12,982 bases of DNA from an uncultured Ruminococcus sp. (GTDB lineage: Bacteria > Bacillota > Clostridia > Oscillospirales > Ruminococcaceae). The stretch is from NCBI GenBank assembly GCA_937898375.1, contig CALEJX010000455.1, positions 1 through 12,982 on the forward strand. The letters run 5' to 3'. Below are positions 1-6,620 of the stretch, one piece after another. Below the pieces are notes generated by a model. It saw only the letters and a list, made by a program, of their open reading frames with translations. It made no database searches and was not told the DNA's origin. Both the position numbers and the translations under genes were made by a program. Every line of letters starts with the position of its first letter. Within the stretch, counting starts at the first letter, position 1.

Positions 1-54
1 GGAAAGTTCATCCCTTATATCTATTATCAGCGTGTCGCCGCTTGTGTTTATCAT
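1..54 (-). CDS. N-terminal fragment of an unidentified leftward gene
   Basis: The window opens with the start of a gene read leftward. An ATG at 54-52 is followed by 18 open codons (MINTSGDTLIIDIRDELS) to the window edge. A strong SD, GGAGGT, lies at 70-65 with about ten bases to the ATG, and a well-formed promoter lies upstream. Too little is present to assign a family. The peptide has no obvious signal sequence. It follows the MATE gene in the same direction but is separated from it by a terminator and has its own promoter, so it is probably an independent unit. Confidence 0.7.
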   Translation of the reverse strand, partial: MINTSGDTLIIDIRDELS

Positions 55-92
55 TTGTCAGTTGACCTCCGCAAAATTTATCACTACATTTT

Positions 93-121
93 ATAATATC
101 ACAAAAATCAGCTTTTTTCAA
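93..121 (-). promoter_or_regulatory. sigma-A promoter of the leftmost gene
   Basis: Read leftward, TTGAAA (121-116) and TATTAT (98-93) are separated by 17 bases. The start of transcription would fall near 86, about 30 bases before the ATG at 54. Confidence 0.65.
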
Positions 122-139
122 GCTTTATGCAAAAATACG

Positions 140-175
140 AAAAAAGAAAACGGCAAAGCCTGATACTTTGCCGTT
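140..175 (-). terminator. Rho-independent terminator of the MATE gene
   Basis: A 10-bp stem, AACGGCAAAG (149-158) with CTTTGCCGTT (166-175), has a 7-base loop. Read leftward it is followed by a T-rich run (150-140). It begins six bases past the MATE stop codon. Confidence 0.85.
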
Positions 176-180
176 ATGTT

Positions 181-1491
181 TTAAGCCTTGTGCCTGTTTC
201 GCATATAGAATATTATGGATATCACCGCCACGATAAATTCCGTAACAGGATAAGCGAGCCATACGCCTGTAAGCCCTGCTATCTTTGACATAACGAATGC
301 CATTGGCACGATAAGAGCAAATCCCCTTAGTATGGTGACTGTCTGGGCTGGTATTACCTTTTCTGAGGCCGCAAAAAATGCCGATATTATTATGTTGAAG
401 CCTGAGAAGAACATTCCTGTGAAATATATCTTCATGCCGTCCTCAGCCATGCGCTGGAGAGAATCGATATGCTCGCTGTTGAATATAGCGGCGATAGGCG
501 TTGTGAAAATTGCGATAGCAAGGTAAACAATAAGCGCGATCACAAGCTGTGTTATAATAGAATATCTCAGCACTGATCTAAGACGATCTCTGTCGCCAGT
601 GCCGTGAGCCGCACTGATAAGCGGCTGACCGCCCTGTGCGATACCGGTGAATATCGATACCGCCACAATAGAAGTGTTTGCTATTACCGCATATGCAGCA
701 ACGCCCGTGTTGCCTGCAAGACCAAGTATTATTATATTGAACGCAAGCACCACAATGCCTGATGAAAGCTCCGTTATAAGAGATTGTATACCTATGGACA
801 GTATGCCGCCAAAGGTCTTCGCCTCGTGCCTAGCCTTGACAATGTGGAAGCTGTTCTTTTTGCGGAATTTGTATACGCTCAGTATGCAAAGACTTATGAC
901 AGGTGAAAGCCCCGTTGCAAGGATAGCTCCGAAAATGCCCATATCAAGTGGAAAAATGAACACATAGTCAAGGACTATGTTTGAAAAGCTTCCTGTGAGC
1001 ATTGCCGCCATTGAAAGCTTCGGGCTTCCGTCATTTCTTATAAAGCAGTTGAAAGTGTCGTTAAGCACAAAGAATGGTCCGAACATCATAAGCACTTTCA
1101 GATAGGTGTTCGTCATGCCCACAACGCTGCCCCTTGCACCGAGAAGTTTCGCAAGTGGCAGTGACAAGAACGCTCCGCTCAGAAAGTATATCGCTCCAAG
1201 CACCAGCGCCATAAGCAGCGCACAAGTGAAAACTCTGCTTCCTGCTTCGTCACGCCCCTGACTTTTGTATATGGCAAACTTTGTCGCTCCGCCCATGCCT
1301 ATCATAAGTCCGGTGCCGTGGATAAGGCTGTATATCGGTATTGCAATATTCAGCGCAGTAACGCCGTCTGCACCCATGCCCTTTGCGATAAAGAACGTGT
1401 CCGCAAGGATATAGCATGATACGCCTATCATTCCAAGAACGTTCAGTGAAGCGTATCTGGCAAAATCCCTAAGATGTGAATTTTTCTTCAT
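181..1491 (-). CDS. MATE family multidrug/cation efflux transporter, MepA-like
   Basis: This encodes a 436-aa polytopic inner-membrane antiporter of the MATE family, which exports organic cations and drugs using Na+ or H+ gradients. About 12 hydrophobic segments run through the protein, the usual MATE number and length. The first helix region carries the familiar LADTFFIAKGMGADG stretch, followed by NIAIPIYSLIHGTG and GMGGATK, typical of the MepA/clostridial branch. An in-frame start exists 13 codons upstream at 1530, but it lies inside the leader's terminator stem and has no ribosome site. The ATG at 1491 has GGAGGG at 1502-1497. The gene is monocistronic between its own promoter and terminator. 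The leader (1514-1612) looks like a guanidine-IV riboswitch, which would make guanidinium or a related cation the likely cargo; that is inference. A LysR-type regulator is transcribed divergently and could also act here. Confidence 0.9.
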   Translation of the reverse strand: MKKNSHLRDFARYASLNVLGMIGVSCYILADTFFIAKGMGADGVTALNIAIPIYSLIHGTGLMIGMGGATKFAIYKSQGRDEAGSRVFTCALLMALVLGAIYFLSGAFLSLPLAKLLGARGSVVGMTNTYLKVLMMFGPFFVLNDTFNCFIRNDGSPKLSMAAMLTGSFSNIVLDYVFIFPLDMGIFGAILATGLSPVISLCILSVYKFRKKNSFHIVKARHEAKTFGGILSIGIQSLITELSSGIVVLAFNIIILGLAGNTGVAAYAVIANTSIVAVSIFTGIAQGGQPLISAAHGTGDRDRLRSVLRYSIITQLVIALIVYLAIAIFTTPIAAIFNSEHIDSLQRMAEDGMKIYFTGMFFSGFNIIISAFFAASEKVIPAQTVTILRGFALIVPMAFVMSKIAGLTGVWLAYPVTEFIVAVISIIFYMRNRHKA

Positions 1492-1513
1492 TTTTACCCT
1501 CCGTTTATCCCAC

Positions 1514-1567
1514 AAAAAAACGCCGAACACCGCTGTCTTTTAAAGCCTAACGACAGCAGGTCCGACG
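1514..1567 (-). terminator. Conditional terminator inside the MATE leader
   Basis: CGUCGGAC (1567-1560) continues directly into CUGCUGUC (1559-1552). They pair with GACAGCGG (1537-1530) and GUUCGGCG (1528-1521), with a single bulged base at 1529. This gives a 16-bp stem followed by seven U residues (1520-1514). It ends 12 bases before the SD of the MATE gene, so it must be bypassed for expression. Confidence 0.85.
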
Positions 1568-1612
1568 CCAAACTCCTACCCGGCGGCAGAAGTAAGCCTT
1601 TGTTATTCAAAC
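1514..1612 (-). ncRNA. Candidate guanidine-IV (mepA-motif) riboswitch leader
   Basis: This is the 5' leader of the MATE mRNA. The transcript contains hairpin P1, ACUUCU/AGGAGU (about 1593-1572), with a 10-base loop rich in G and C. It then has hairpin P2, CUGCUGUC (1559-1552) with GACAGCGG (1537-1530), whose loop includes GUUAGGC. The P1 loop sequence CGCCGGG (1585-1579) is complementary to UUCGGCG (1527-1521). That segment is also the 3' arm of the terminator, so a P1-loop pseudoknot and the terminator are mutually exclusive. Known biology: the guanidine-IV class was first described as the mepA motif, sits upstream of MATE genes in Clostridia, and acts as a transcriptional ON switch. Gene context and architecture fit. 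I assign the class from memory of the family and not from an alignment, so another ligand or attenuator type remains possible. Confidence 0.6.
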
Positions 1613-1619
1613 ATATAAG

Positions 1620-1648
1620 ATTATAGCAGAGAGTTAGGTCAATGTCAA
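1620..1648 (-). promoter_or_regulatory. Consensus sigma-A promoter of the MATE gene
   Basis: Exact TTGACA (1648-1643) and exact TATAAT (1625-1620) are separated by 17 bases. The start is predicted around 1614-1612, which places the whole structured leader in the transcript. Such a strong promoter suits a unit controlled downstream by attenuation. Confidence 0.88.
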
Positions 1649-1668
1649 GCGTTCGCAGGCGCTTCTTT

Positions 1669-1687
1669 ATGTTAAATTAATGTTAAA
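1669..1687. promoter_or_regulatory. Possible operator: direct repeat between divergent promoters
   Basis: ATGTTAAA occurs at 1669-1676 and again at 1680-1687, an 11-base period close to one helical turn. It lies between the -35 boxes of the MATE promoter (1648) and the LysR promoter (1703). Divergent LysR regulators often bind such sites, but the canonical T-N11-A dyad is not obvious. Its role is inferred from position alone. Confidence 0.3.
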
Positions 1688-1702
1688 AAACGCCCTCTGC
1701 GG

Positions 1703-1731
1703 TTGACAAGTTTTTAACAAAGCTTTATAAT
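1703..1731 (+). promoter_or_regulatory. Consensus sigma-A promoter of the LysR gene
   Basis: TTGACA (1703-1708) and TATAAT (1726-1731) are separated by 17 bases. A second TTGACA (1736-1741) and a second TATAAT (1751-1756) follow, but they are only 9 bases apart and cannot form a promoter together. The predicted leader is about 70 bases. Confidence 0.85.
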
Positions 1732-1809
1732 GAAATTGACAGAAAGCATATATAATCTTCTATGACAGTATTTAGATTTTACATACCGATAACAAAAGAA
1801 GGAAAAACT

Positions 1810-2736
1810 ATGAATTTAACTCATCTCAGATATATGGTAGAGGTCGAAAGACTAGGGTCTATCACAAAGGCTGCTTCTGCGCTTTATATGGGTCAGCCTA
1901 ACCTGTCAAAAGCCATAAAGGAAATGGAAAGGGAAGTTGGCATACCGATTTTTAAAAGAAGCGCAAAGGGCGTTGTTGCCACAGAAAAGGGCAAGCAGTT
2001 CTTGCAGTATGCAAAGGCTATACTTGTGCAAATGGATAAAATGGAGAGCCTTTATAAGGATAACGGCGAAAATGCCGTGAACTTCTCCCTGCTTCTGCCA
2101 AGGGCGAGCTATATAACCCACGCTTTCACTTGCTTTGTGAACAAAATGAGCAGAAATGTCGAGCTTGACGCAAAAATAAAGGAAACGAACTCCATGGAAG
2201 CCATAAACGCAGTTGTGGAGTGCGAATATAATATGGGTATAATCCGTTATCCTGTGGCGTATGAAAGCTTTTTCATGTCCATGATAGAAGAAAAAAAACT
2301 GAAATATCATAACGTGTGGGAGTTTGATTATGTCCTTATCACAAGTGAAAACAGCCAGCTTGCCAAAGAAAAAGAGATAAACGAAACTGTTCTAGATAAA
2401 TACATAGAGGTTTTGCACGGGGATAATATCGTGCCGAATATTTCAACGACCTATCAGAAGAAAAATGCCGAGATGAACAACCACAGCAGGCATATTTACG
2501 TCTATGAGCGAGGAAGTCAGTTTGATATCCTCTCAGCCTGTCCTGACTCATTCATGTGGGTAAGCCCTTTGCCGAAAGAGATCTTGAAGCGTTACGGTCT
2601 TGCTCAGAGAAAATGTCCTAATTTCAAAAAGACTAATAAGGACGTTCTTATCTATCAGAGCAATTACCGCCTTAGCCATGCGGATCAGATGTTCCTTGAT
2701 GAGCTTGAAAGGGTAAGAAAAGAGATATCAGAATAA
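1810..2736 (+). CDS. LysR-type transcriptional regulator
   Basis: This encodes a 308-aa DNA-binding regulator. Residues 1-60 form the LysR winged helix-turn-helix: LRYMVEVERLGSITKAASAL, then QPNLSKAIKEMEREVG and FKRSAKGVVATEKG, all in the usual order. The remainder (about 90-300) corresponds to the effector-binding domain, though it is more diverged. I chose the ATG at 1810 because AGAAGG (1797-1802) sits at the right distance. An upstream in-frame ATG at 1762 lacks an SD and would add 16 residues before the domain. The gene is divergent from the MATE gene, with facing consensus promoters about 55 bases apart (-35 to -35), and ends in a strong terminator. LysR proteins commonly control themselves and the divergent neighbour. 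Here the MATE gene also has its own RNA switch, so the LysR target may lie elsewhere. Confidence 0.9.
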   Translation: MNLTHLRYMVEVERLGSITKAASALYMGQPNLSKAIKEMEREVGIPIFKRSAKGVVATEKGKQFLQYAKAILVQMDKMESLYKDNGENAVNFSLLLPRASYITHAFTCFVNKMSRNVELDAKIKETNSMEAINAVVECEYNMGIIRYPVAYESFFMSMIEEKKLKYHNVWEFDYVLITSENSQLAKEKEINETVLDKYIEVLHGDNIVPNISTTYQKKNAEMNNHSRHIYVYERGSQFDILSACPDSFMWVSPLPKEILKRYGLAQRKCPNFKKTNKDVLIYQSNYRLSHADQMFLDELERVRKEISE

Positions 2737-2754
2737 AATTTATAATTCTTGCAT

Positions 2755-2797
2755 AAAAAATGCGGGCGAACATGATAAGTGTTCGTCCGCTTTTTGT
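2755..2797. terminator. Bidirectional terminator between LysR gene and phosphodiesterase gene
   Basis: An 11-bp stem (2762-2772 with 2780-2790, one G-T pair) has a 7-base loop. Five T residues follow it rightward (2791-2795) and six A residues precede it (2755-2760), giving a U tract in both directions. It serves the convergent genes ending at 2736 and 2824. Confidence 0.9.
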
Positions 2798-2823
2798 TTA
2801 ACAAAATTTCAGTTCAGCGCATA

Positions 2824-3306
2824 TTATAGGTCAACGTGACTACAGAATATGCCGCCGTCCTTTGTGATGTCGATATAAGCATAGCTTGCAGGCTTGCCGT
2901 CTCTTGGCTGACCTGCACTGCCGGGGTTCAAAATGTGGATACCCTCCTCATAGGCGTAGTAGCGGCAGTGAGTGTGTCCGAAAAGGGCTATCTGTGCGCC
3001 TATCTCCTTTGCCTTGTAGAATATCCTGTCGGTAGAGTATTTCACGCCCCACTTGTGACCATGGGTGAAAAATATCTTTATGCCGTTGTCGGTCATGTAT
3101 ATGTCGTTTTCAGGAGTGAGCGAAGCAAAGTCGCAGTTTCCTGATACGTTTACTATCTTTTTGTCAAGATACTGCACTCTCAGGCTGTCAAGGTCACGTT
3201 CGCCGTCACCGAGAAAAATAAACAGGTCGGCGTCGCCGTTTCGCTTGAATATCTTGTGCATTGCAGAATAATTTCCATGAGTATCCGAAAAAACGATTAT
3301 TCTCAT
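2824..3306 (-). CDS. YfcE/MJ0936-type metallophosphoesterase
   Basis: This is a 160-aa cytoplasmic two-metal phosphodiesterase of the calcineurin-like YfcE/MJ0936 family, whose members hydrolyse phosphodiesters in vitro and whose cellular substrates are mostly unknown. All expected metal-binding motifs are visible in order: SDTHGN (D8, H10), GDGERD (D34), GNCD (N57), THGH (H82, H84) and GHTH (H111, H113), followed by NPGS (127-130). The length is normal for the family. The ATG at 3306 has AAAGGGG at 3320-3314. It is monocistronic, with the bidirectional terminator downstream and a TATAAT box upstream. In some Firmicutes this family member lies next to RdgB/HAM1 pyrophosphatase; here it does not, so no pathway can be read from context. 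Confidence 0.9.
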   Translation of the reverse strand: MRIIVFSDTHGNYSAMHKIFKRNGDADLFIFLGDGERDLDSLRVQYLDKKIVNVSGNCDFASLTPENDIYMTDNGIKIFFTHGHKWGVKYSTDRIFYKAKEIGAQIALFGHTHCRYYAYEEGIHILNPGSAGQPRDGKPASYAYIDITKDGGIFCSHVDL

Positions 3307-3339
3307 AGTTACACCCCTTTACCAGTTATAACAAGCAAT

Positions 3340-3345
3340 ATTATA
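3340..3345 (-). promoter_or_regulatory. Likely -10 box of the phosphodiesterase gene
   Basis: Read leftward, an exact TATAAT sits at 3345-3340, about 35 bases before the ATG at 3306. No good -35 box is seen at 16-18 bases (ATAGTA at 17). The 82-base divergent gap (3307-3388) is very AT-rich and must also hold the promoter of the gene at 3389, for which TATAAA (3357-3362) is the best but weak -10 candidate. Confidence 0.4.
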
Positions 3346-3388
3346 ACATAAATATTTATAAATACTATAGAAAAAAGGAGAATTTTTT

Positions 3389-3649
3389 ATGAGCGCAAAA
3401 AACAGCTTCAATTCTATGGATCCAAAAGCCATGCAGGCACTTCTTGCAGTGGCGTCAAAAAAGCTCGGCACTACCCCTGACGTGCTGAAAGGTCAGCTTG
3501 AAAGCGGCGTTTATGACAGAGCGCTTCAAGGTATGCCCCAAAACGAGGCTATGATGCTTCAAAAAGCTCTGTCAGACCCGAAAACTGCCGAGAAAATATT
3601 GTCCTCCCCACAGGCAAGGGCAATATTTAAAAAGCTTCAGGGAAAATAG
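3389..3649 (+). CDS. Small uncharacterised protein, first of a three-gene cassette
   Basis: This is an 86-aa soluble, Met/Lys/Gln-rich, helix-prone protein with no signal peptide or membrane segment. I do not recognise a named family. The C-terminal part, LSDPKTAEKILSSPQARAIF (about 62-81), has the 'DP...ILSSPE/Q' rhythm of STI1-like helical repeats found in co-chaperones. That is only a resemblance. The start is ATG 3389 with AGGAG at 3376-3380. It is followed after 39 bases by two more small genes in the same direction, which suggests one operon whose products may work together. Its function is unknown. Confidence 0.8.
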   Translation: MSAKNSFNSMDPKAMQALLAVASKKLGTTPDVLKGQLESGVYDRALQGMPQNEAMMLQKALSDPKTAEKILSSPQARAIFKKLQGK

Positions 3650-3688
3650 TATTTTGCAGGACAAAAGCTTGAACAGGCGGTGAAATAA

Positions 3689-4135
3689 TTGGACGATCTG
3701 ATGAACAAAATACAGAATGTGCTTAATGACGAGGAAAGCATGAAGCAGATAAAAGAGCTTGCGGATATGCTCACGGCGGATAACGGCGGTCAGGGAGAGC
3801 AGGGCGAAACGCCCACCCAAAGCCCACAGAACATGGACTTTTCTCAGCTTCTCCAAAGCCTTGGTGGAGTTTCTCCCCCTGCGGAAAACAAGCCTGCGCA
3901 AGCGACCCAAGCAGGGGGCTTTGACATTGCAAAACTCATGAAGATACAAAGCATAATGCAGACGGCTTCAAAGCCCGATAAAAATATCCAACTTCTTCTT
4001 GCCCTGCGACCTCTGCTGAAAGAAGAAAATCAGGCGAAAATAGACAGGCTCATAAAAATATTCAAGCTTTTTGCAGTGTATCCTGCACTGAAAGAAAGCG
4101 GACTTCTGGGAGGTGATCTGCTTGGCTTATTCTGA
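3689..4135 (+). CDS. Uncharacterised helical protein, second of the cassette (TTG start)
   Basis: This is a 148-aa soluble protein. Residues 1-30 form an acidic amphipathic helix (NVLNDEESMKQIKELADML). Residues 31-75 are a Gln/Gly/Pro/Ala-rich flexible linker. Residues 78-135 form a helical C-terminal region with the motif NIQLLLALRPLLKEE followed by AKIDRLIKIFKL. I have the impression that this C-terminal signature recurs in small clostridial proteins of unknown function, but I cannot name a family. The start is TTG at 3689, six bases after AGGCGGTGA (3675-3683). The first ATG (3701) lies too far from that SD. The gene ends in GLF and overlaps the next gene by 14 bases, implying translational coupling. 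Confidence 0.8.
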   Translation: MDDLMNKIQNVLNDEESMKQIKELADMLTADNGGQGEQGETPTQSPQNMDFSQLLQSLGGVSPPAENKPAQATQAGGFDIAKLMKIQSIMQTASKPDKNIQLLLALRPLLKEENQAKIDRLIKIFKLFAVYPALKESGLLGGDLLGLF

Positions 4136-4457
4136 TGAAAATAATTTCACCACCATGCAGGAGGAAGCCATACGCCGTGTGAGAGAAATGCAAAGGCGTT
4201 CACGAAGCATTGTGGGCGCAAGCCATGACAGCGAGCCTGCACCACCTAAAGCAGAGGAAGCGCCTCACGCCCAAAATGCTCAAAGCCCACAAAAAGCCCC
4301 TCAGAGCAGTTCGCTTTTGAGCGGTCTGCTTGGGGGAAATTTAGGAAATATAAAGATCGATGAAGAAAAAGCCCTTATCGGTCTGCTTATTTACATATTA
4401 TACAAGCAGGGTGCAGACATAAAGCTTCTTTTGGGTCTTGGCTATCTTCTGCTCTAA
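4122..4457 (+). CDS. Uncharacterised protein with C-terminal hydrophobic segments, third of the cassette (TTG start)
   Basis: This is a 111-aa protein. The N-terminal part (about 5-30) is a basic/acidic amphipathic helix (MQEEAIRRVREMQRRSRS). Residues 35-65 are a Pro/Ala/Gln/Ser linker. Residues 83-111 are hydrophobic in two short blocks, ALIGLLIYILYKQ and IKLLLGLGYLLL, which could be a membrane-associated hairpin or a hydrophobic oligomerisation helix. The start is TTG 4122, with GGGAGGTG (4108-4115) six bases upstream. A GTG at 4113 overlaps that SD and is unlikely. The start lies inside the preceding gene. The stop codon interlocks tail to tail with that of the leftward fliB-like gene. Family and function are not recognised. 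Confidence 0.78.
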   Translation: MAYSDENNFTTMQEEAIRRVREMQRRSRSIVGASHDSEPAPPKAEEAPHAQNAQSPQKAPQSSSLLSGLLGGNLGNIKIDEEKALIGLLIYILYKQGADIKLLLGLGYLLL

Positions 4458-5557
4458 AGTGTCCATTCAAGAAGCGCAAGCATAGAAGCGTCAGAGAAAA
4501 TATCGGAAAGATAGCTGTCGTCATATATCCTGTCCATGTTGTCGCCTGAGTATTCTATCTCCTTGCAAAGTTCTTTGACGGTCTCAAAGCGTGCGGGAGC
4601 GTCTTGCTCATGGCTGAGGTTTATGACCTCTGCGGCAAAAACGAACACTATCATAGCCTTTATCTTTGACAGCAGGTCAAAATCTCTCACAGCTTTAAGG
4701 AAATATCTGTATACAAAATACACCGCAAGCTTTTCGTACTCGCCGCTCTCCTGAGCCTTTATGGGTGCGGAAAGCTTTTTCACAAAGCGGCTTGCGTCCT
4801 TTATCTGCTGTGGGAGCGTGTCGCCTATGAAGTCAAGATGTTCAAGATAAAAAAGCATATTTTCAGCATTAGCCAAAGGCTTTTCAGGCAGAGCTTTTTT
4901 AAGGTTCTCCGCACGCTCTGCTATTACCTCAGGGTGGGAAAACTCTTCGGCAATGACTTTTATCGTCTCCATATCCTCATCATCAAGAGCATACTGTATC
5001 TCCGCCGCCGCTGAAAGAATATTCACAAGCCTGTCATGGAGAGAATATTCCCTGTTTTGAAGCAGGTCAATGAAAGCCGTCCGTGCAAAAAGCATTGTTT
5101 CAAGCAGCTCGGGGTCGAACTCAAGGTCGTCAGGCTCTTCGTTTATCTCTTTGGTAAAAAATCTCACAGGCTCATCATCAGAAAGATACATTCTCACAGC
5201 TTCTTCGCAGGCAAGCCCCACGCCTGCCTCTTTGTAATCACCGAACCACTCGTAAAACCTAGGGTGTTCACGGCATATGTCTGAGATGTTATCCTCGCCG
5301 TAGGCAAGCTGAACAGAGCATAACCCCTTTTCGTTGAGCATAGGGCATTTGCCGTCGCAGTGGACAAGATATCTCACACCCTCGTCTTCTGTAACTGAGT
5401 TCACAAACTTCCTGCCTATGTCATTGTCAAGCTTTTTGTAAAAGCCATAAGTGTCCTCGTCTATCTCGATATCCCAATTTGTCATACAGCAGTTGTCAGA
5501 ACACTGTGAGCCTGTGCAGACGAATTTTTCAAATATCTCAGGGTAAAAAAGCTTCAT
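4454..5557 (-). CDS. fliB: FliB family protein (flagellin lysine-N-methylase family)
   Basis: This 367-aa protein carries the Cys-rich N-terminal signature of the FliB family: C14, C19, C23-C24 (CTGSQCSDNCC), then C67, C71, C80, C95 and C117, with the conserved CREHPR stretch (95-100). Such clusters suggest bound metal or an Fe-S cluster. The prototype, Salmonella FliB, is required for lysine N-methylation of flagellin, but close clostridial members are often far from flagellar genes. The C-terminal 250 residues are helical and diverged. The ATG at 5557 has AAGGAG at 5571-5566 and a consensus promoter. No flagellin or chemotaxis gene lies in the window, so the substrate here is unknown; the name reflects family, not proven activity. 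No terminator is seen before the convergent operon at 4457. Confidence 0.82.
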   Translation of the reverse strand: MKLFYPEIFEKFVCTGSQCSDNCCMTNWDIEIDEDTYGFYKKLDNDIGRKFVNSVTEDEGVRYLVHCDGKCPMLNEKGLCSVQLAYGEDNISDICREHPRFYEWFGDYKEAGVGLACEEAVRMYLSDDEPVRFFTKEINEEPDDLEFDPELLETMLFARTAFIDLLQNREYSLHDRLVNILSAAAEIQYALDDEDMETIKVIAEEFSHPEVIAERAENLKKALPEKPLANAENMLFYLEHLDFIGDTLPQQIKDASRFVKKLSAPIKAQESGEYEKLAVYFVYRYFLKAVRDFDLLSKIKAMIVFVFAAEVINLSHEQDAPARFETVKELCKEIEYSGDNMDRIYDDSYLSDIFSDASMLALLEWTL

Positions 5558-5587
5558 ATAAATATCTCCTTATGAGGTGCTGACCTT

Positions 5588-5616
5588 ATTATAATACTAA
5601 TGCTTTTATCTGTCAA
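5588..5616 (-). promoter_or_regulatory. Consensus sigma-A promoter of the fliB-like gene
   Basis: Exact TTGACA (5616-5611) and exact TATAAT (5593-5588) are separated by 17 bases. The start is predicted near 5581, about 24 bases before the ATG. It lies immediately after the terminator of the lipoprotein gene. Confidence 0.88.
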
Positions 5617-5626
5617 CTTTCAGAAT

Positions 5627-5656
5627 AAAAAAGGCAGACAAGCCGCCTTGTCCGCC
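5627..5656 (-). terminator. Rho-independent terminator of the lipoprotein gene
   Basis: GGCGGACAAG and CTTGTCTGCC (5656-5647 and 5642-5633, read leftward) form a 10-bp stem with one G-T pair and a 4-base loop, followed by TTTTTT (5632-5627). It begins five bases after the lipoprotein stop codon. Confidence 0.92.
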
Positions 5657-5661
5657 TTTTG

Positions 5662-6594
5662 TCACTCTTGCGTGAAAACTATCCATTTTATGTTTTTCGG
5701 GCTTATCTCGTCAAGATATTCTGACGGCACTGTGACCGTTATCTGCCGCTTTGAAGTAGCTCCTGACTTGTCCTCAGGTATTTCTTTTGCCACATATATG
5801 CAAAGAGAATCATTATCCTTAACAGCCCTCACTACATTGTAGTCTACATATTCATATCCCGAAAGCTCGCCCCTGAGAAAAATAACATGGGTGTTGAAGC
5901 CGCCCTCGTTTTCAAAGGTTTCCATATCCTTTTTCATTTCCTGTATCTGAAGCTCGCTGTTGTATTTCACATAGTATTCGCTGAAATCTTTGTAATTTGA
6001 GAACATCTTTTGATATGGGAAAGTCATGTTGGCTTCGCCGCTGCATTCATATACTTTCTGCTCAAAAGGCACGTCAGTAAGCGCATCAGTTACATTTTCC
6101 GTCTGATAAAGCCTGTTGCTGCCTGCATAATATACCGTCAAGCCGTCCTCGTAAACGCTGTAAAGGCTGTTGGAGGATAGCTTCTGAGAGAATATTTTCA
6201 TACTGCCCTCTGAAAAGTCCTCAGAGTCTATGGTAAGAACGCCGTCATCGCCCTCCAAAGAGCTTTCAGCGTGTATGACCTGCGTGCTTGTGCATACTGT
6301 TATCTCAGCTTCAGTGCCGCTTTTTACGCACTCACAGAACTCCGCCCAGCGTATATCGCTTTCTTCTGAGGAGTCCATGAAAAGCATACCATATTCTTTA
6401 GCCGTGTCAGGGGTTATCTCTCTGCCGTTCCATGCCGAGAAAAATATCTTTGCAGGGCTGTCGGTGACTTCCTCCTGCTCGATATAAGAGGAGTTTCCTG
6501 TGTTGGTCACACTTTCGCTAGGTTGACCGCAGGCTGAAAATAGGGTCAGGAACATTGCCGCAGACAATGCGCCGCAGATAATATTCTTATGCAA
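5662..6594 (-). CDS. Uncharacterised lipoprotein (TTG start)
   Basis: This encodes a 310-aa exported protein. The N-terminus is a lipoprotein signal peptide: MHKN, a hydrophobic core (5-19), then the lipobox FSAC with the acylated Cys at 22, followed by a Ser/Thr/Asn linker. It should be anchored on the outer face of the membrane. The mature part is acidic and of mixed alpha/beta character, and I recognise no family. The last 80 residues (GYEYVDYNVV, then a charged loop, then a strand-rich end) loosely recall PrcB_C-like small beta domains, which is too weak to name. The start is TTG 6594 with GAGGGGG at 6608-6602. An ATG 48 codons upstream would run through the palindrome and bury the signal peptide, so it is rejected. 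The gene is monocistronic. Confidence 0.85.
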   Translation of the reverse strand: MHKNIICGALSAAMFLTLFSACGQPSESVTNTGNSSYIEQEEVTDSPAKIFFSAWNGREITPDTAKEYGMLFMDSSEESDIRWAEFCECVKSGTEAEITVCTSTQVIHAESSLEGDDGVLTIDSEDFSEGSMKIFSQKLSSNSLYSVYEDGLTVYYAGSNRLYQTENVTDALTDVPFEQKVYECSGEANMTFPYQKMFSNYKDFSEYYVKYNSELQIQEMKKDMETFENEGGFNTHVIFLRGELSGYEYVDYNVVRAVKDNDSLCIYVAKEIPEDKSGATSKRQITVTVPSEYLDEISPKNIKWIVFTQE

Positions 6595-6620
6595 CTTCCT
6601 GCCCCCTCTTTTATACACTG

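Noticed and set aside
1492..1530. Longer N-terminus for the MATE protein, starting at 1530
   Set aside because: It lies inside the leader terminator and U tract and has no SD, while the ATG at 1491 has a clear GGAGGG.
1736..1756. Second promoter made of TTGACA (1736) and TATAAT (1751)
   Set aside because: The spacer is only nine bases. The perfect 17-base pair at 1703-1731 explains LysR expression.
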